A stretch of 64,000 nucleotides of DNA, taken from contig JAXDDX010000054.1 in the NCBI GenBank assembly GCA_034670405.1, positions 1,488,001-1,552,000 of the forward strand, written 5' to 3'. The first letter of the stretch is position 1, and each line of letters begins with the position of its first letter. The notes beneath the pieces are model-generated. The model was not told where the DNA came from. It worked only from the letters and a program-made list of their open reading frames with translations, and searched no databases. The stretch is from Hoplostethus atlanticus. Lineage: Eukaryota; Chordata; Actinopteri; Trachichthyiformes; Trachichthyidae. A program made the position numbers and the translations under genes. Shown here one piece after another: positions 1 through 12,600 of the stretch.

Positions 1-31
1 TAGAGTATTCCACTCATATTAAACAGGAAAT

Positions 32-65
32 GTGCACATTTACCACCCTGCAGGTAAATGTGCAC
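32..65. repeat. Perfect 13-bp inverted repeat (hairpin)
   Basis: GTGCACATTTACC at 32-44 is the exact reverse complement of 53-65, with an 8-base loop between. Each arm begins or ends with the palindrome GTGCAC. No function is known to me; it could be the centre of a degraded foldback element. Confidence 0.8.
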
Positions 66-2975
66 TATTACAATTTTCCCATATTTACCGTAACCTATAC
101 AAAGAATATATAGACCATACTAAGCCAACGAGACAAAAGGAAGAGGCCAACCGTATCAATTTCACCCAGGCCATAACAAAACTCAAGCCTCTGTAAGGTC
201 ACAAATGAGTCCCTCCTAGCATACAAACATCCTTGCTGGTGCTCTTGAACTCAGGTGGGTGTTTTTCTGTCTCTCTTTTGAAAAGACGAAGGGAGGCAGG
301 AAAAGCAAAACAAAATGTCCTTGTGATGTCTGCAGACTGTGGCTGCTGTCCTGCTACCGTGTTGCCTTTCATGTGGACATCGCATGCAAAAAATATACAA
401 GTTTGCTCAAGGACACTTTCTTCTTTTCCACTCCTGCTTCTCCGTCTCTTGTGTGCCTCTTTGTAGGCATGCTGTGTTGTACGCTGTGCGTAGGCAGAGT
501 AATCCAAAAACAATCTAACAGCAGACTCCACTGGATAATTCAGAACTATAGTATTATATTCTTGAATTGACTTAATGCTGTGATGGCATTTCCCCCACCC
601 ACATTTCCCTGCAACCTCATATTACCCTCAGCATTAAAGAAGACGTGGTATCTTTTGTATTATTAATAAAGTATCAGTCGGCTTAATTTATCCTTATTTG
701 GCCAATGGGTAATCTGTGTAACCGATGAGGTAATTGTAATGTAGGCCTTTTGTCTTTACTGTCTTTACTATTCTGCTTTTAATCTACAAAGATACAGTTC
801 ATGCTTTTGGGTTTTATTCTTCTGCGCTTTATTTGCAGTTAGGTACAATTCTACATGTCTCTATGCAGTACTCACAATTAATCCTAAATCTGATTTGTAA
901 TAGCCTGCATTTTGGGTGGCTTAAGCAACATGCTCCCTCAGCAAGGGCTTGTTATGCAGCCAAAATAGCTCCCATATCAGCCATCCTGTCCACTACGATT
1001 ATTTCCTTATCCTAATTGGCCAGTCTGCACACCTTGTTAACCAGTGGCTTATCTAGGCCTGCGCACTGTGACCTTTCCTGACCTCAATCGGAGAAGACCA
1101 TTTCCATGATCAGATTTCCACGCTTATCCTATTCTAATGGTCTTTTTTTTATATATATATATATATGCAGTTGAAACGCCATTGGCTGATTTCAATTAAG
1201 GTGAAATTGATGCCGCTTTCCGTCACCAAGTGTTCGTGTGAGATACTACAGATTATCATCACTTCAACTTAAAAATGGATGCATAAATACGTTCTTTCAT
1301 GAATTAGTAAATAAAGAGACGGATGCCCTTGAGGATAGTTTTCCCTCCCATCTTCATTCCACTTGATTACTGCAGCCAAAGCGGCCATTGTGCTGCAGTG
1401 GCACACGTTGAATCTAACAGTGGTTATTGAATGTTAGTGGTGACGTGGAAATATTAAATATCTATTTGAGCCTTCATGTGGTTTTCATAGGCCTGTAGAT
1501 GAGTGGTAGTGTCAGTTGATGTGCAGTATCGTCTCCTTGTATTTTGTACTCATTGCTACTGTACATATTTCAAGCTTCATATTTCCTTGATGTGGCTGGT
1601 TGTTTTGTTTTTTTAAGACAATTGGAAGCGATAAAGACTGCATTACCAGTTGGTTGAGAATAAAAGGCTCTGGTGTGCCTTTGGTTCATATTGTAATTCA
1701 AATGAGATGCTTGTTAAGGTCCCGCTTTATTGATGGAGTGCCTCCACAGGAGTATCCAAGATACCTGCGGATCTTAAAAACACAACAAACTCTTTTTGTT
1801 AGCGAGGGAAAATAAATACTTAATCAGTCTGGAGTGCTTGCTGTGGCAACAAGCCATTTAATCAACTTTGTTTGTTGTTGAATGCTGTTGAATGTTAAAT
1901 GCATTGACTGCTGATAATGGTCTGGTTTGTGTCATTACAGCCTCCAGGGGTCTCTGTGGCCCGGGGCTAATTCACGCTGTCTCATTTAGCCACTTTGAAA
2001 TCTACTATATTGAGAAATTGAACTTTTTTAAAATTGAATCTCATCAAACTGGACTTCACCACTGATGTTGGCTATCTCAGCTCGTCTGACGTGTGGCGTC
2101 CATTACACCTGCCAACCTAAAACTGACCCTCATTACATTTCGTATCACTCGGCTTTCATAAAGAGATTGGGACCATTTGTCATTTCTGTCATTTTAATTA
2201 TATCTCTGCATTAGAGGAAAACAACGGCAACTCCAAATTACATTTTGGAGATGGCCTAGATTGTGTCTTTGTATGAAGTGGGCTCTAATGGGAACTTATT
2301 TTAAGGGTCTCCACCCCCCGCCCCCTTCTCCCAAGGCTCAAACATGTGACATATAGAAATGTCAGTACAGCATACTGATGAATGTTGCCGTTATGTAACA
2401 CGAACAATCGCAAATGCATCTGTGACAATGAGATAGAGCATAATTCCCCAAAAGAGGCATTCCTGTATTCAGTTTTTACTGATATGTTGTAAAGTATGAC
2501 CTCTCTCTATGTTCTCTGCCCCTCTATGACTAAGCCAGGTCCACACATTCATAAAAAGCCTGTAGCTAAATTGATTTGGGCCCCCTATTTTCCAATTAGG
2601 GACACAGGGGATGGGATTTAAAGGGGACAGAAAGGAGGGGCAGATAGGATGATTGATGATGGGGTGTCATGGAGGGTGTGTGTGTGTGTGTTAGTGATGT
2701 GCATTTCACTGGGAAAGGAAAGATTATTGAGCTGATTGTACTGGGGTTGCGCGTCCGTGTGCGTGTGTTGTGTGCCAGCGCGTGTGGGTGTGATGATAAC
2801 CCTCGTCTCTAACAGCTCAGGTAAACAGCGCCATTAGCAAGAATCTCCTGGAGTGTAACCACGGGGAGTACCCACATCCAGCTGACCCAGAAATAGCATA
2901 CAGCTACGACGCTCCCGCTATTGACTTGCACAGAGGTCCCCTCGTCAACAGCAGCATTTAGACGGCTCAGCTGGA

Positions 2976-3006
<31 letters not shown>

Positions 3007-3018
3007 GTGTGTGTGTGT
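2976..3018. repeat. (TG)n microsatellite
   Basis: This is a TG run of about 21 units with a single C interruption at 3002. It lies about 310 bases before exon A. Confidence 0.95.
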
Positions 3019-3331
3019 TAACCAGCGGGGGGTCCCAAGCTAGACGTAATGCATGCCCGTCCAAGCCACACCTGCCAGCTTCAATTGATCCTCTTTGAAC
3101 TCTCTCCTCTTAAACTGACACAGGGGAAGGAGAGGAAAATAGAACCCCCCTGTGTATTCTCTTTCTTGCACCAGCATTTTACTTTGATTTTTTTTTTTCT
3201 CAACTCTATTCTCCTTACATTCCTGCCGCCATAGTTACTCCTTGCTGAGCCTAGGAAGAAAAGAAAAAACAAAACAGCTTTATATTCTCAGAATCCATTT
3301 GTTCACTTTATTTTCTCTCCTTCTTCACCAG

Positions 3332-3688
3332 AGTCGTCCTCCTCTGTGATGGTATTCATGGACACAACGACGACGACGAGAGCCACCACTCAACCTACCG
3401 CTGTTACCATGACGACCGCAAGAGCCAGTCCTACCACTACAATCACCAGGGCTGCCGCTGCGACCACTGCGATTGCCCAGCGGCCGCGCACCACCTCGAC
3501 GACGGTGGCCCCAGCCCGCACGCCGGTGGAGGGTTTTGTCCCAGAGGACGACAGTAGGTCGCCGCCCTCCTCCAAGCTCCCTAACATCAGAGTGGAGTAT
3601 TGCAACCCTTTGATGATGTCAGACATCTCCTGGCCCAAGACCCTGCAGGGCCAGATGGCCAAGATGCCCTGCCCACCGGGAACCATAG
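3332..3688 (+). CDS. adgrl3: adgrl3 exon A: Thr-rich linker and start of HormR
   Basis: The exon has 118 complete codons (residues 1-118), two leading bases and one trailing base. Residues 10-63 are mostly Thr, Ala, Arg and Pro, the mucin-like, probably O-glycosylated stalk that separates the olfactomedin and HormR domains in latrophilins. After GFVPEDD the sequence turns into the HormR domain, with Cys90, the conserved WPKT (Trp97) and Cys113 in MPCPPGTIG. The acceptor is ccag at 3328-3331 after a pyrimidine-rich tract. A second AG at 3332-3333 would start the exon on a codon boundary instead, so the true first base is 3332 or 3334. The donor is g|gtaata at 3689. GC is far higher than in the flanking intron. 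Confidence 0.93.
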
Positions 3689-6600
3689 GTAATAAAGATT
3701 TTTAGTGTAAAATATCTGAACTTGTAAAAGCCTGCCTATTTGTTTGTCTTGCCAGGCACTCTACAAAATGGGACGCATCAACAACAACATGTGTTCTATT
3801 AACCACTCCATATGCTTTTTCAGTTGTTCAGTCTGTGATACGCCTAGTGGTTGGTAGACCTACGTTTATTTCGCCTCGGTTTATCTGGTCTCACGGGCAT
3901 CAATTGAATATGGCAAGTGAGGAGTCCAAATGGTATGTCGTATTTTTTATCCGTATCAATTGAGAGCAGAGATGAAGTCAATAAAATTGACAGAAATCTG
4001 TGTTGAGGGTGATGATCTGTGTGCATCTAAGCCAGATAGTTTGGTGACATATGTCTAATAATTGATCAAATTGACCAAATAATATCTTGTCAGTCAAGGA
4101 AACTTTTTCTGCACACCCCTGACTAGATACACACAACATATCACCCCACACACATGCACATGCATTTCAGTCAATCAGTCATTAGTCATTGCTCCATTCA
4201 TCCCCAGAAATCGATATAAGCGATATAAGCCTTTTTCAAAGTTTTGAAGGCAAATATTAGATCCAGAGACTTTGCCATAGCTTAAGGTTTATCCCCAGTC
4301 TGGTCTGGTCTGTCAGTCGAATGTAGTCTTTCAACCAACAAGTATCCACATGGTACAAATGAAATGTCACATGTACATGAACATTGACATAGCATTTTAG
4401 TTTATCTGCCTACTGTCATTGTCTTTTTAGAACTGGCCGTGCTGACCAACTGGTGGTAATGATAGTATCTGGGCACATGAGGGGGGGAGACTATGCTTTC
4501 CAGTTTTACATGATTAATCCTCCAACACCTCCAACGCTCCTCCATTTGGAACGAAAAGCTCTGCTCATGAAATACATACGTCTTTTTTTTTTTTTTTTCC
4601 CTTCAATCGGCGAGCCTGTCAATATTCTTGTTAGGAGACACGGTGTGTTGTGAAGCTTCTTCACGCCTGGATTTCGGTTTGCTGGTACGTGTTTTGTTTG
4701 TGTTTACACCCCCCCTGCAGCCACTCGCTCGCTCCCTTCCTCTTCTCCTCCCTCGCGCTTTATTTCTGTCTCAATGGTGCAAGGCTAAAGAAAGCTTAGC
4801 GCTGCATCTATATGGGTAGACGGAAACTAAATACACCGCACACACACACACACACATATTTTCCTCATTCTCTCTCTCACAGGAAACAATTAGTGTAATT
4901 AATTAGTGGCTAAACACATTTACATTGGGTATTTTTAAAAGGGCTTATGCGCTTGAAGTTCGATTCTATATTTTTTCCCCTTTGCCTCCCATGCTCTCTC
5001 TTTGTAAATGAAAAGTCAAAGAGAAAGAATATAAGTGATGAAATGAGGTTTCAAATCAGGAGATGAAATTGAAAACTTTTCTCTAAAGGTAACATGAACT
5101 TCTACTGTCAGCCAGTAGGTAGTAGAGGTAGTGCAAACCAGCGATATTGAAACTGCAAAAGGGAGCTTGTGTTGCGGAGAAATTGATTTATTTTTTTTCA
5201 AACTTCCCTATCATGAACTTTTTTATAGAGCAAGTCACCCTAGATTGGGCGAGTGACATCATATTCCCGATTCTGGCTCGCAAAGCTCTAAAAGAAAGCT
5301 GCTCTGAGTTCATTTCATCAATCAGCATGCACACACACACACACACACACTCTTCATTAATAGGCGACACAAACACCCGCCGAGACCTCACTAACAGCCG
5401 TCATATGGCAAGATAAGAGGGACACATACACCATCTCCTCTCGGCACACTCTTCAAAGCCATTGCTCTTCAGACGACTCTGCCAAGCCGAACACGACTAT
5501 ATGAATTTCCTCTGTCGGTCTTTGAAAGTTCCTCGAGCTCCCCTTCTATCTACTTCACTTCACTCCCTGTCATTCCGCCTCTCCTCTCTTTCACTCTCTC
5601 CCTCCCTCCCTCCCTCCGTCTCCTATCTTTGCCCCTTCTCTCTTCCTCACTCCGTCTTCCACTTCTCAGTCTGGGGAAAATGCAGAGCCACTATCTTATA
5701 AACCCATCAAACACAAGGCTGTCCAAGGTGGACTGGGGAAGGAAATTATATGTCAGTCAAACAGTTAATGTTTGTCGTCTCACCCTCCAACCCCCCCCCT
5801 CTCTCACCCACAAGCAAGGGCAATCTAATGTCAGCGCGTTACCTCGCTGACGTCACGCTGAAGCTAAACAAGTGGATCATTCGAAGTCATGGATGCTGTT
5901 GGTTTTATTTTACTTCTTTATTTAAAAGAAAAAGTTGTTTATATGTATTGCTTTACATTAAAGGAGCGTCATCACAAACATTATAACTGGATATACTGGA
6001 TACAGGTATGTCATATGCTGGTTGACCACAATGTGCCTTTTATTTTACTAGCCAGGGGGGTACATTGGTACGGAAGCCCTGAGGAGACAGTGGGAGGAAA
6101 AAAATGTGATTTAAAAAAAAAAGTCTTGATGTGGATTAGAGATTTATTACATTATTGGATGTTATTACGCCAGGACATCAGTGTAATAAACAGTCAATAA
6201 TGGAATAATAATAACTTAAATAATTAAGTTATTACATTAGAAATATATAGTATAAATATATATATGTATATAGTATATATGTATACTATATATCTATAAA
6301 AATGCTGTTCACTATCATTTCAAGATTGTATTACATTATAGGCTTTATTACATGTACAATGTACAATATTTAGTTTTTTTGTTTTCTACTTGGTGTCATA
6401 CAGGGTGCTGACTTATCCACTGGAAGATCATGCTTCCACATGCACACACACTCACCAACCTACATCATCAGCAGCTGAGGTGGTCTGCCGAAGCAGCATT
6501 AATTGACCTTTTGTAACAAACTCTGCTATGGCAGATTTAATTGGCACTCATTTTGGTGTGTTTTCTTTTTTCCAACTGTCACACACATGCAGATGCTGTC

Positions 6601-9600
6601 TGACTTTTAATGAATAACACAGACACTGTCTGGGTTACTTCAGCTTCAAGTGGTTCAAAAAAGCAACTTCATTCCAATAACTTGAAGATAAAACCATCCA
6701 ATTACATTTTGCTACGTCCATTTAGTTTCACTTTGCAGTGATTTTTTTTGGGACATGGCAGTCTTATTTGGACAAGCATTCCAATTAAGAAAAGCTGTCA
6801 ATTGTATGATCCCTTGCCACACATGAATATTAGGCACTAGTTGTTATGGTAGAAATGGGAACAAGGAGTAAGAAATGCCAATGGCACGGTTGTTTCCCCC
6901 AGGGACCAAATTGTCTGGAGCGTACCTTGTGCATGGTTTTTCACCCTTCATGAACACATGAACACACACACACGCCACCCTCATGTTAGGTCATTGTTGT
7001 CACTAACCCACAGCCTTTTCTTTCCTCTCCAGGAGTGGCCTTGTATATGTGTATGGGTCCAGAGGGCTACTGGGACCCCCAGGGACTGGACCTCAGCAAC
7101 TGTACCTCCCCCTGGGTCAACCTGATCAGCCAGAAGGTATTAAGCTCTATGATCCGATACACTAAGCTGGAAATGTGCTGCTTTAAAGTGACAGCGCACT
7201 CGGTTTGGTTAAGGGAATGTTCTCTTTCTACTTTTTCTGACCAACATCCATCACACATTTCTCTATAGAATCACTGAAAGCAGCATAAAAAATACCGCCT
7301 GCAACAATTTCTTGCAAATCAACATATTGCTGAACTTTAAACATTATTTTAATGTGTTCAGGGGAAATGTTTACCCTTTCTGCCTGCTCTAATGAGCGTT
7401 TTCCATTAATCATAATGAAAGCCCTTACATGTTTAAATCAAGGGTATGCCATGCTTGTCCTCAGTAGACTGCAGTTTTTGTGGATTTTCTTCTTTGTCTC
7501 CCCTTAATTGGTCAATTAATGTAATTGATTGTGAAGGCTTAACTCAATAGGAGGTGTGAGTACAAGTGTGTGTGTGCGTGTGTTGGGGGGATGGGGGTTG
7601 AAAACCAATACCACTGCAGTGCTGTATCTTCAGACCACGTCCTATACTAAGGCCCTGATGGTTCATTCCATAGTTTTCAAGCCCAAATGATTTGTATCTC
7701 ATCCTCTGGACACAAGTTACTGCAAAACCTCATACAAAGCATTCTGTGTTTCAATCTATAATGGAATCAAATCGAAAGAGGAGATGGCGATTGGAACCGA
7801 GGACTAGGGGGTTTGCTTGCTGCTTATGAATTGCAGGCAGTGTTGAAAATGTCCTCCCTGAAACACGCAGGACCCCGAGGCGCGTGTGTTATAACACTTA
7901 TGATCTACTCCACGGCGCAGCGCTCGGCCCATTAAACAAACGGCACTTTGCAGATATGGATGGAGAACGGTTGTTGGGGGAACAAAATAGAAGAGAGAGG
8001 AATTATCAGGTGCATTTCCATGCAGCACAATGTCATTTGAGTGGTGCAATAAAGATCCGCTGCAGCTGAATGTTTGGCGATATTAACTACAGCAAAGCAA
8101 TTTTGCTGAGCTTAATATAGTCAGTTCTGCTTTGGCCATCTTGTTGCATGAATTCAACATTCAGTGTGTGGCTGTAATGTAGAATAGTGCCTATTAAAAT
8201 TACACAGACACCTTGATTCACACTAGCCATATATATATACAGGATATACTATATATAACATATCAACCTAGTGGGAGTGACAAACTGATAATGCATGAAT
8301 TTTTAAGGAAAGTGTTATTACACATGAGCAAGGTGCCAGTCACGGCGGAGATGGGGGATTTTAATGAACATCAACTTGTCAGAATTCTGGGATACCCATC
8401 TGGCACTTTTTTATTTTTTATTTTTATATTTTAAGCCACTGTCCTGTATGTGGCTTTGCTCATTATCAGATGCGGCAGACAAAGAGAAAAGGGAAGAATA
8501 ACAGAGGGGAAACATTAGAGAGGGGGGAAAAAAAAGGGAAATGGCATCAGAGAAGCAGAGACAGAGATACACCACAGCTATTTACCCTGCATCCACAGCT
8601 CCCCTCATTAAAAGACCAGGGAGGGAAAGGGGAAAGGGAGAAAACATCTCCCAAAGACACATTCTCTTGCATACACCTCTTTTGAAGACCAATTTAAGTT
8701 GCCTAATTGGTTTGACTAATAAACTCACAGGAGATGATTGCAGATGATGCCGGAGTAAATCAAGATGGGGCCTTTTTTTGGGGTTGGTGTCACCTGCAGT
8801 ATAAATCACGTGTTGGAGGTCACGGAGACTCATCTCATTGCACCACTCCTAAATTATAGTCTGAAGGTAAATGCCGTGTGAAATACTGTATCAGAAAGAA
8901 GGGGCATTGTGTATTAACTCAAGTTGGCTGCACATTTGAAGTGATTTCACTGGTGGGATTAGTGATGAATGATAGAATTTCTCATTTTCATGTTATGTAT
9001 TTATATAAGTGATAGTGGTAAGCAAAGATATTTGTGTATAACTGATTTTTGTTGGTCTTTGATCCAGTTATTCACAGTAAGTATTTTAGCTAGTGTACAT
9101 CCTGCTTTAGAAAATGCCATTGCAATACTCAATTATTAGATAAGGCCTATTTATTTCAATGGCTGGCCAATAATGACTCAAAAATTAAAAGTGGTTGGAA
9201 GAAGAAATTAAACACCAAGAACATCGTCAAGAGTGCCTCTCCAACTCTCCCAGGTAGAGATGTACATTGTAATTTGAAAAGCCAGGAAACGCAATCATGC
9301 TAACTGCAAAGACGAGGTTTGTGGGCAAATCTCATTAGCCAATAAACAGATCCGCCCATAGCTGGAAAAGATACTCAATTGAATATCTTCCTGTGTAAGA
9401 AATTGCAAGACGCACATCAATACTACTGAAGTGACACTACATGGCACTGAAGTGACACTACATCAGGATGACAGAGGGAAAAGAAAGAATAAGAGATTAT
9501 GGTATGGTAAAAGAAAACTTGTGATAAGCAACAAAAACAAAAAGGATTTCAAGGCCACAAAAGGGAGGCGGACTGGAATAATCACTGATGTTTTTTCCAC

Positions 9601-12600
9601 AAAGTCCTCAGCAAAGCTGGAGACACAGAAATCACATAAGCTACCAAACATAAGACGAAATGAATATCAAACAGGCTCTGTCCTCTGTGGATGACATACA
9701 CACCCCTTCCCCTGAGCTGCAGTCCTACCCATTAGTTTCATAATGGTGAAAGGCTATCTGGGGAAATTCTCTCAACAGTTGATTTCATAATTGCTTCCGG
9801 ATACAGTATTGGCCTCGGCGTGCTCTCAGTTGAGTACCGCCTCACCACGGTAATTGCATGCAATATAGTGCTGCAATCAGGGAACATGTATAGGCTAAAC
9901 AGCATTCATTTGAAAGCACCTCACATTTGAATACTGCGATTTGTCACGATTTCAAAATGTGTAGGTTGAGAATAACGAGCAAGCCAATAGGGATACAAGG
10001 CTTGTTTAGATTTTTGTTCAATTGTAGAAGAATATCTATACGCCAATATTTCAGGTTGGAGATTAAAGAACAGGACATTCAGGGGGCTTAATCACCTCAT
10101 TGATTCAAGTGATTTTCCTACTATCTTGTGTCTTTGTCATCTTTTTCAGCTCAAAGCCGGAGAGACAGCGGCGGTTATTGCCAGGGAGTTGGCGGAGCAA
10201 ACGAAGAGTAATCTTCAGGCAGGGGACATCACCTACACAGTCAAAGCCATGGTTCAGTTGGTGGACCTCCTGGATGTGCAGCTGAGGAACCTCACCCCGG
10301 GTGGCAAGGACAGCGCAGCCCGGAGCCTCAACAAGGTAGTGAAAGAAGCAGCGGGTTTTGTTATAAATGTCAGAGATGCCCCTTATTCTCATCGCCCTCC
10401 TTTTTAAAGAGTGATCTGACTCAAGCTGACAGGGAGGATAAACATGACCTGCAGGGTTGCCAACCTGTTGCTTCGCTTATCCACATTGTTCAGATCAGCC
10501 TTTGTGAAGGATATAAGAAAATTAAGGATATTATAGGGAATTGATTTCTGCCATAGAGAGACACTCAAGTTATTCATTGAACTGAAACTTTTCTCAATTT
10601 GGAAAAAAGTGGAGGCCTGCCAAACGACTTCAATCCAGTCAAACCTGAACAGTAGGTATTCTTTTAATGATCCGCTATTCGGCCCCGGCACTGTCAGATG
10701 AAATGATGTCCACCATTTTCCTGTGGCCTGGTGCATACTAAAAACAGCCCTTCAATTGCTCATTTGTTAGTCTAGTATCATGTATTATGCTATCACTTTT
10801 CCTGTGATGTAGTTTAAAAGATGTTATTCATATGTCAGGCTCGTCAAAAGCACTGCATTTGCACCACTTGATTCCTACTAATGGGACAGGGAAATAGATT
10901 TCAGTGGGCTGGATCTAAGCTGTGGGGGCTGCAGAGTTTTTCATTTTTTGCTGAACCCTGAGCTAATGCAATTATTCCCCAATTCACAGCCGGGTACACT
11001 AAGGGGCACTCAGGCAAGGCAAGCTAAAATAATACTTTCTGTCTGCTGAGCAGCCGATAGAAAAGCAAACATCAGTGAAATTCAAAATGTCAGCCGTTAA
11101 TTTGTTGGAGCGGCTTTACTTGTAGTGGAACATGAACACCTGTTCCCAGATAGCTTTTTCGTCCGATTTTTATTTCATTGCCGCAGCAGACCCAGATGTC
11201 CCCATTGAGATTTTAGTGCCAGTTTTCTCCATTGGAGAGGGAGGTAGTAAAGATGGCCAAAAGGGCTCAGAAGAGAACATGATGAGTAAATTTGCATTGA
11301 GGAGCAACTAGAGTTTATAATGCCTCTTGAAAAAAAGATTTCCAATAAAACACACAACATTCAAGAGATGGAAGACTGCTGTGGCCTTCATTTTCTCGTG
11401 TAATGATGACACTTAAGGAGGAAATCTGGCAAAGAAAAAAAGGTGGTTGGATTGAGAGAAATAACAAGGCCTCTAAACCCAGGATGACACATTCAAGAGA
11501 TCATGAACTCTAACTTATTATCCTCTAGACTTGCTTTATACCTTCTAGCTATAGAGCACCTATGGACGAAAAAATCTCCCTATAGCTTAATCTTCTGTTT
11601 GACTTCCTTCGCTAGTCAGAGCCCTCCTCAAGGAAACGCTGGAGCCCAACTTTTTATTCTTTCTGCTCTGGCAGTGGCTGATGTTTACCTCCCTAGTTCA
11701 ATCATTTTGACACAATCTGCAAAGAGCTAAGCGAATTAAAGATTCCTTTGATAATGTAGCACAATGCTCTCCGCCAGCAGACAAAGAGAGGATTGAGTTG
11801 GCAAACGGCAAGATCCGTGCCGTTTTCATGATCAAAGGGTAGCTGGCTAACGCTACTAACGGGAGCACTTCCAGGAGAGTGGGCTGTGATGTAGAGCAAG
11901 ACACTCCCTTATAGGGAGATGGTACTCTTTGGAGCTAATCTGTACAGGCATTAGCTTGGTACCTAGCAACTTAGCTGCTAAGCCAAGCAGTAGCTTTGTT
12001 GGCTACCCTGATTCTTCCTGAATCATTGATGACGTAACTTTTACAGAATTTGTATACGACTATTTGCTTCCCACGCAGTGCTAACAGTACTTGCTCACTG
12101 GATTGCCCTGCTAATGTCAGTTGGTCTCGGGCTAAACTGTTTTTAGCATTGGCTCTCCTTCTGTGGTGACAGAGGTTTCTAGGTTAAATAGTTCCCCTTA
12201 ATTTCCATCCCCCCTTACTCATAGGAAAGAAACTGTAACCTTGGAACTACACTTAAAAGAGTACCAGTGTCTCACAGGCCTATTCCCACTTGGCTTGTGT
12301 GTCTCATTTCGGTGCTAATTAACACAAGAGTCTCTATGCTATTTTCCGAGAAAGGACATAATTAATGTAGATGCTGCCTTTCACAGGGTTTGTGTGAAAG
12401 GAGCATTTCATTTTCTAAGAGTCTGAGGTGATTCTTTTTTTTCTCTCTCTCCTCTATAATCTGCATTTCAAGCCACTGGAATTATTTGAGTTGTTGACCT
12501 TTTGCTAACTCTTACATTTTTCTTTGGGTTTGTAGCTGCAGAAAAGGGAGCGCTCTTGCCGGTTTTATGTTCAGGTATTTGGACCGAATTTTCTTCATAC

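Larger units (their letters stand above)
1..3331 (+). other. Intron (3' part) upstream of exon A
   Basis: This is the 3' end of the intron before the linker exon. I saw no exon with conserved latrophilin coding sequence here. It holds a perfect 13-bp inverted repeat near the left edge, a short AT run around 1150 and a GT microsatellite at 2976-3018. A pyrimidine tract before 3331 leads into the acceptor. Confidence 0.75.
3689..7032 (+). other. Intron A-B
   Basis: This is an intron of about 3.3 kb in phase 1. It holds a CA tract at 4839-4856, a CA microsatellite at 5330-5350, a long pyrimidine tract near 5566-5668 and a TATA-rich stretch near 6241-6303. I recognised no exon or gene on either strand. 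Confidence 0.8.

Noticed and set aside
2812-2965. Possible small exon before exon A
   Set aside because: AG and GT dinucleotides are present, but all frames meet stops or give no latrophilin-like peptide.
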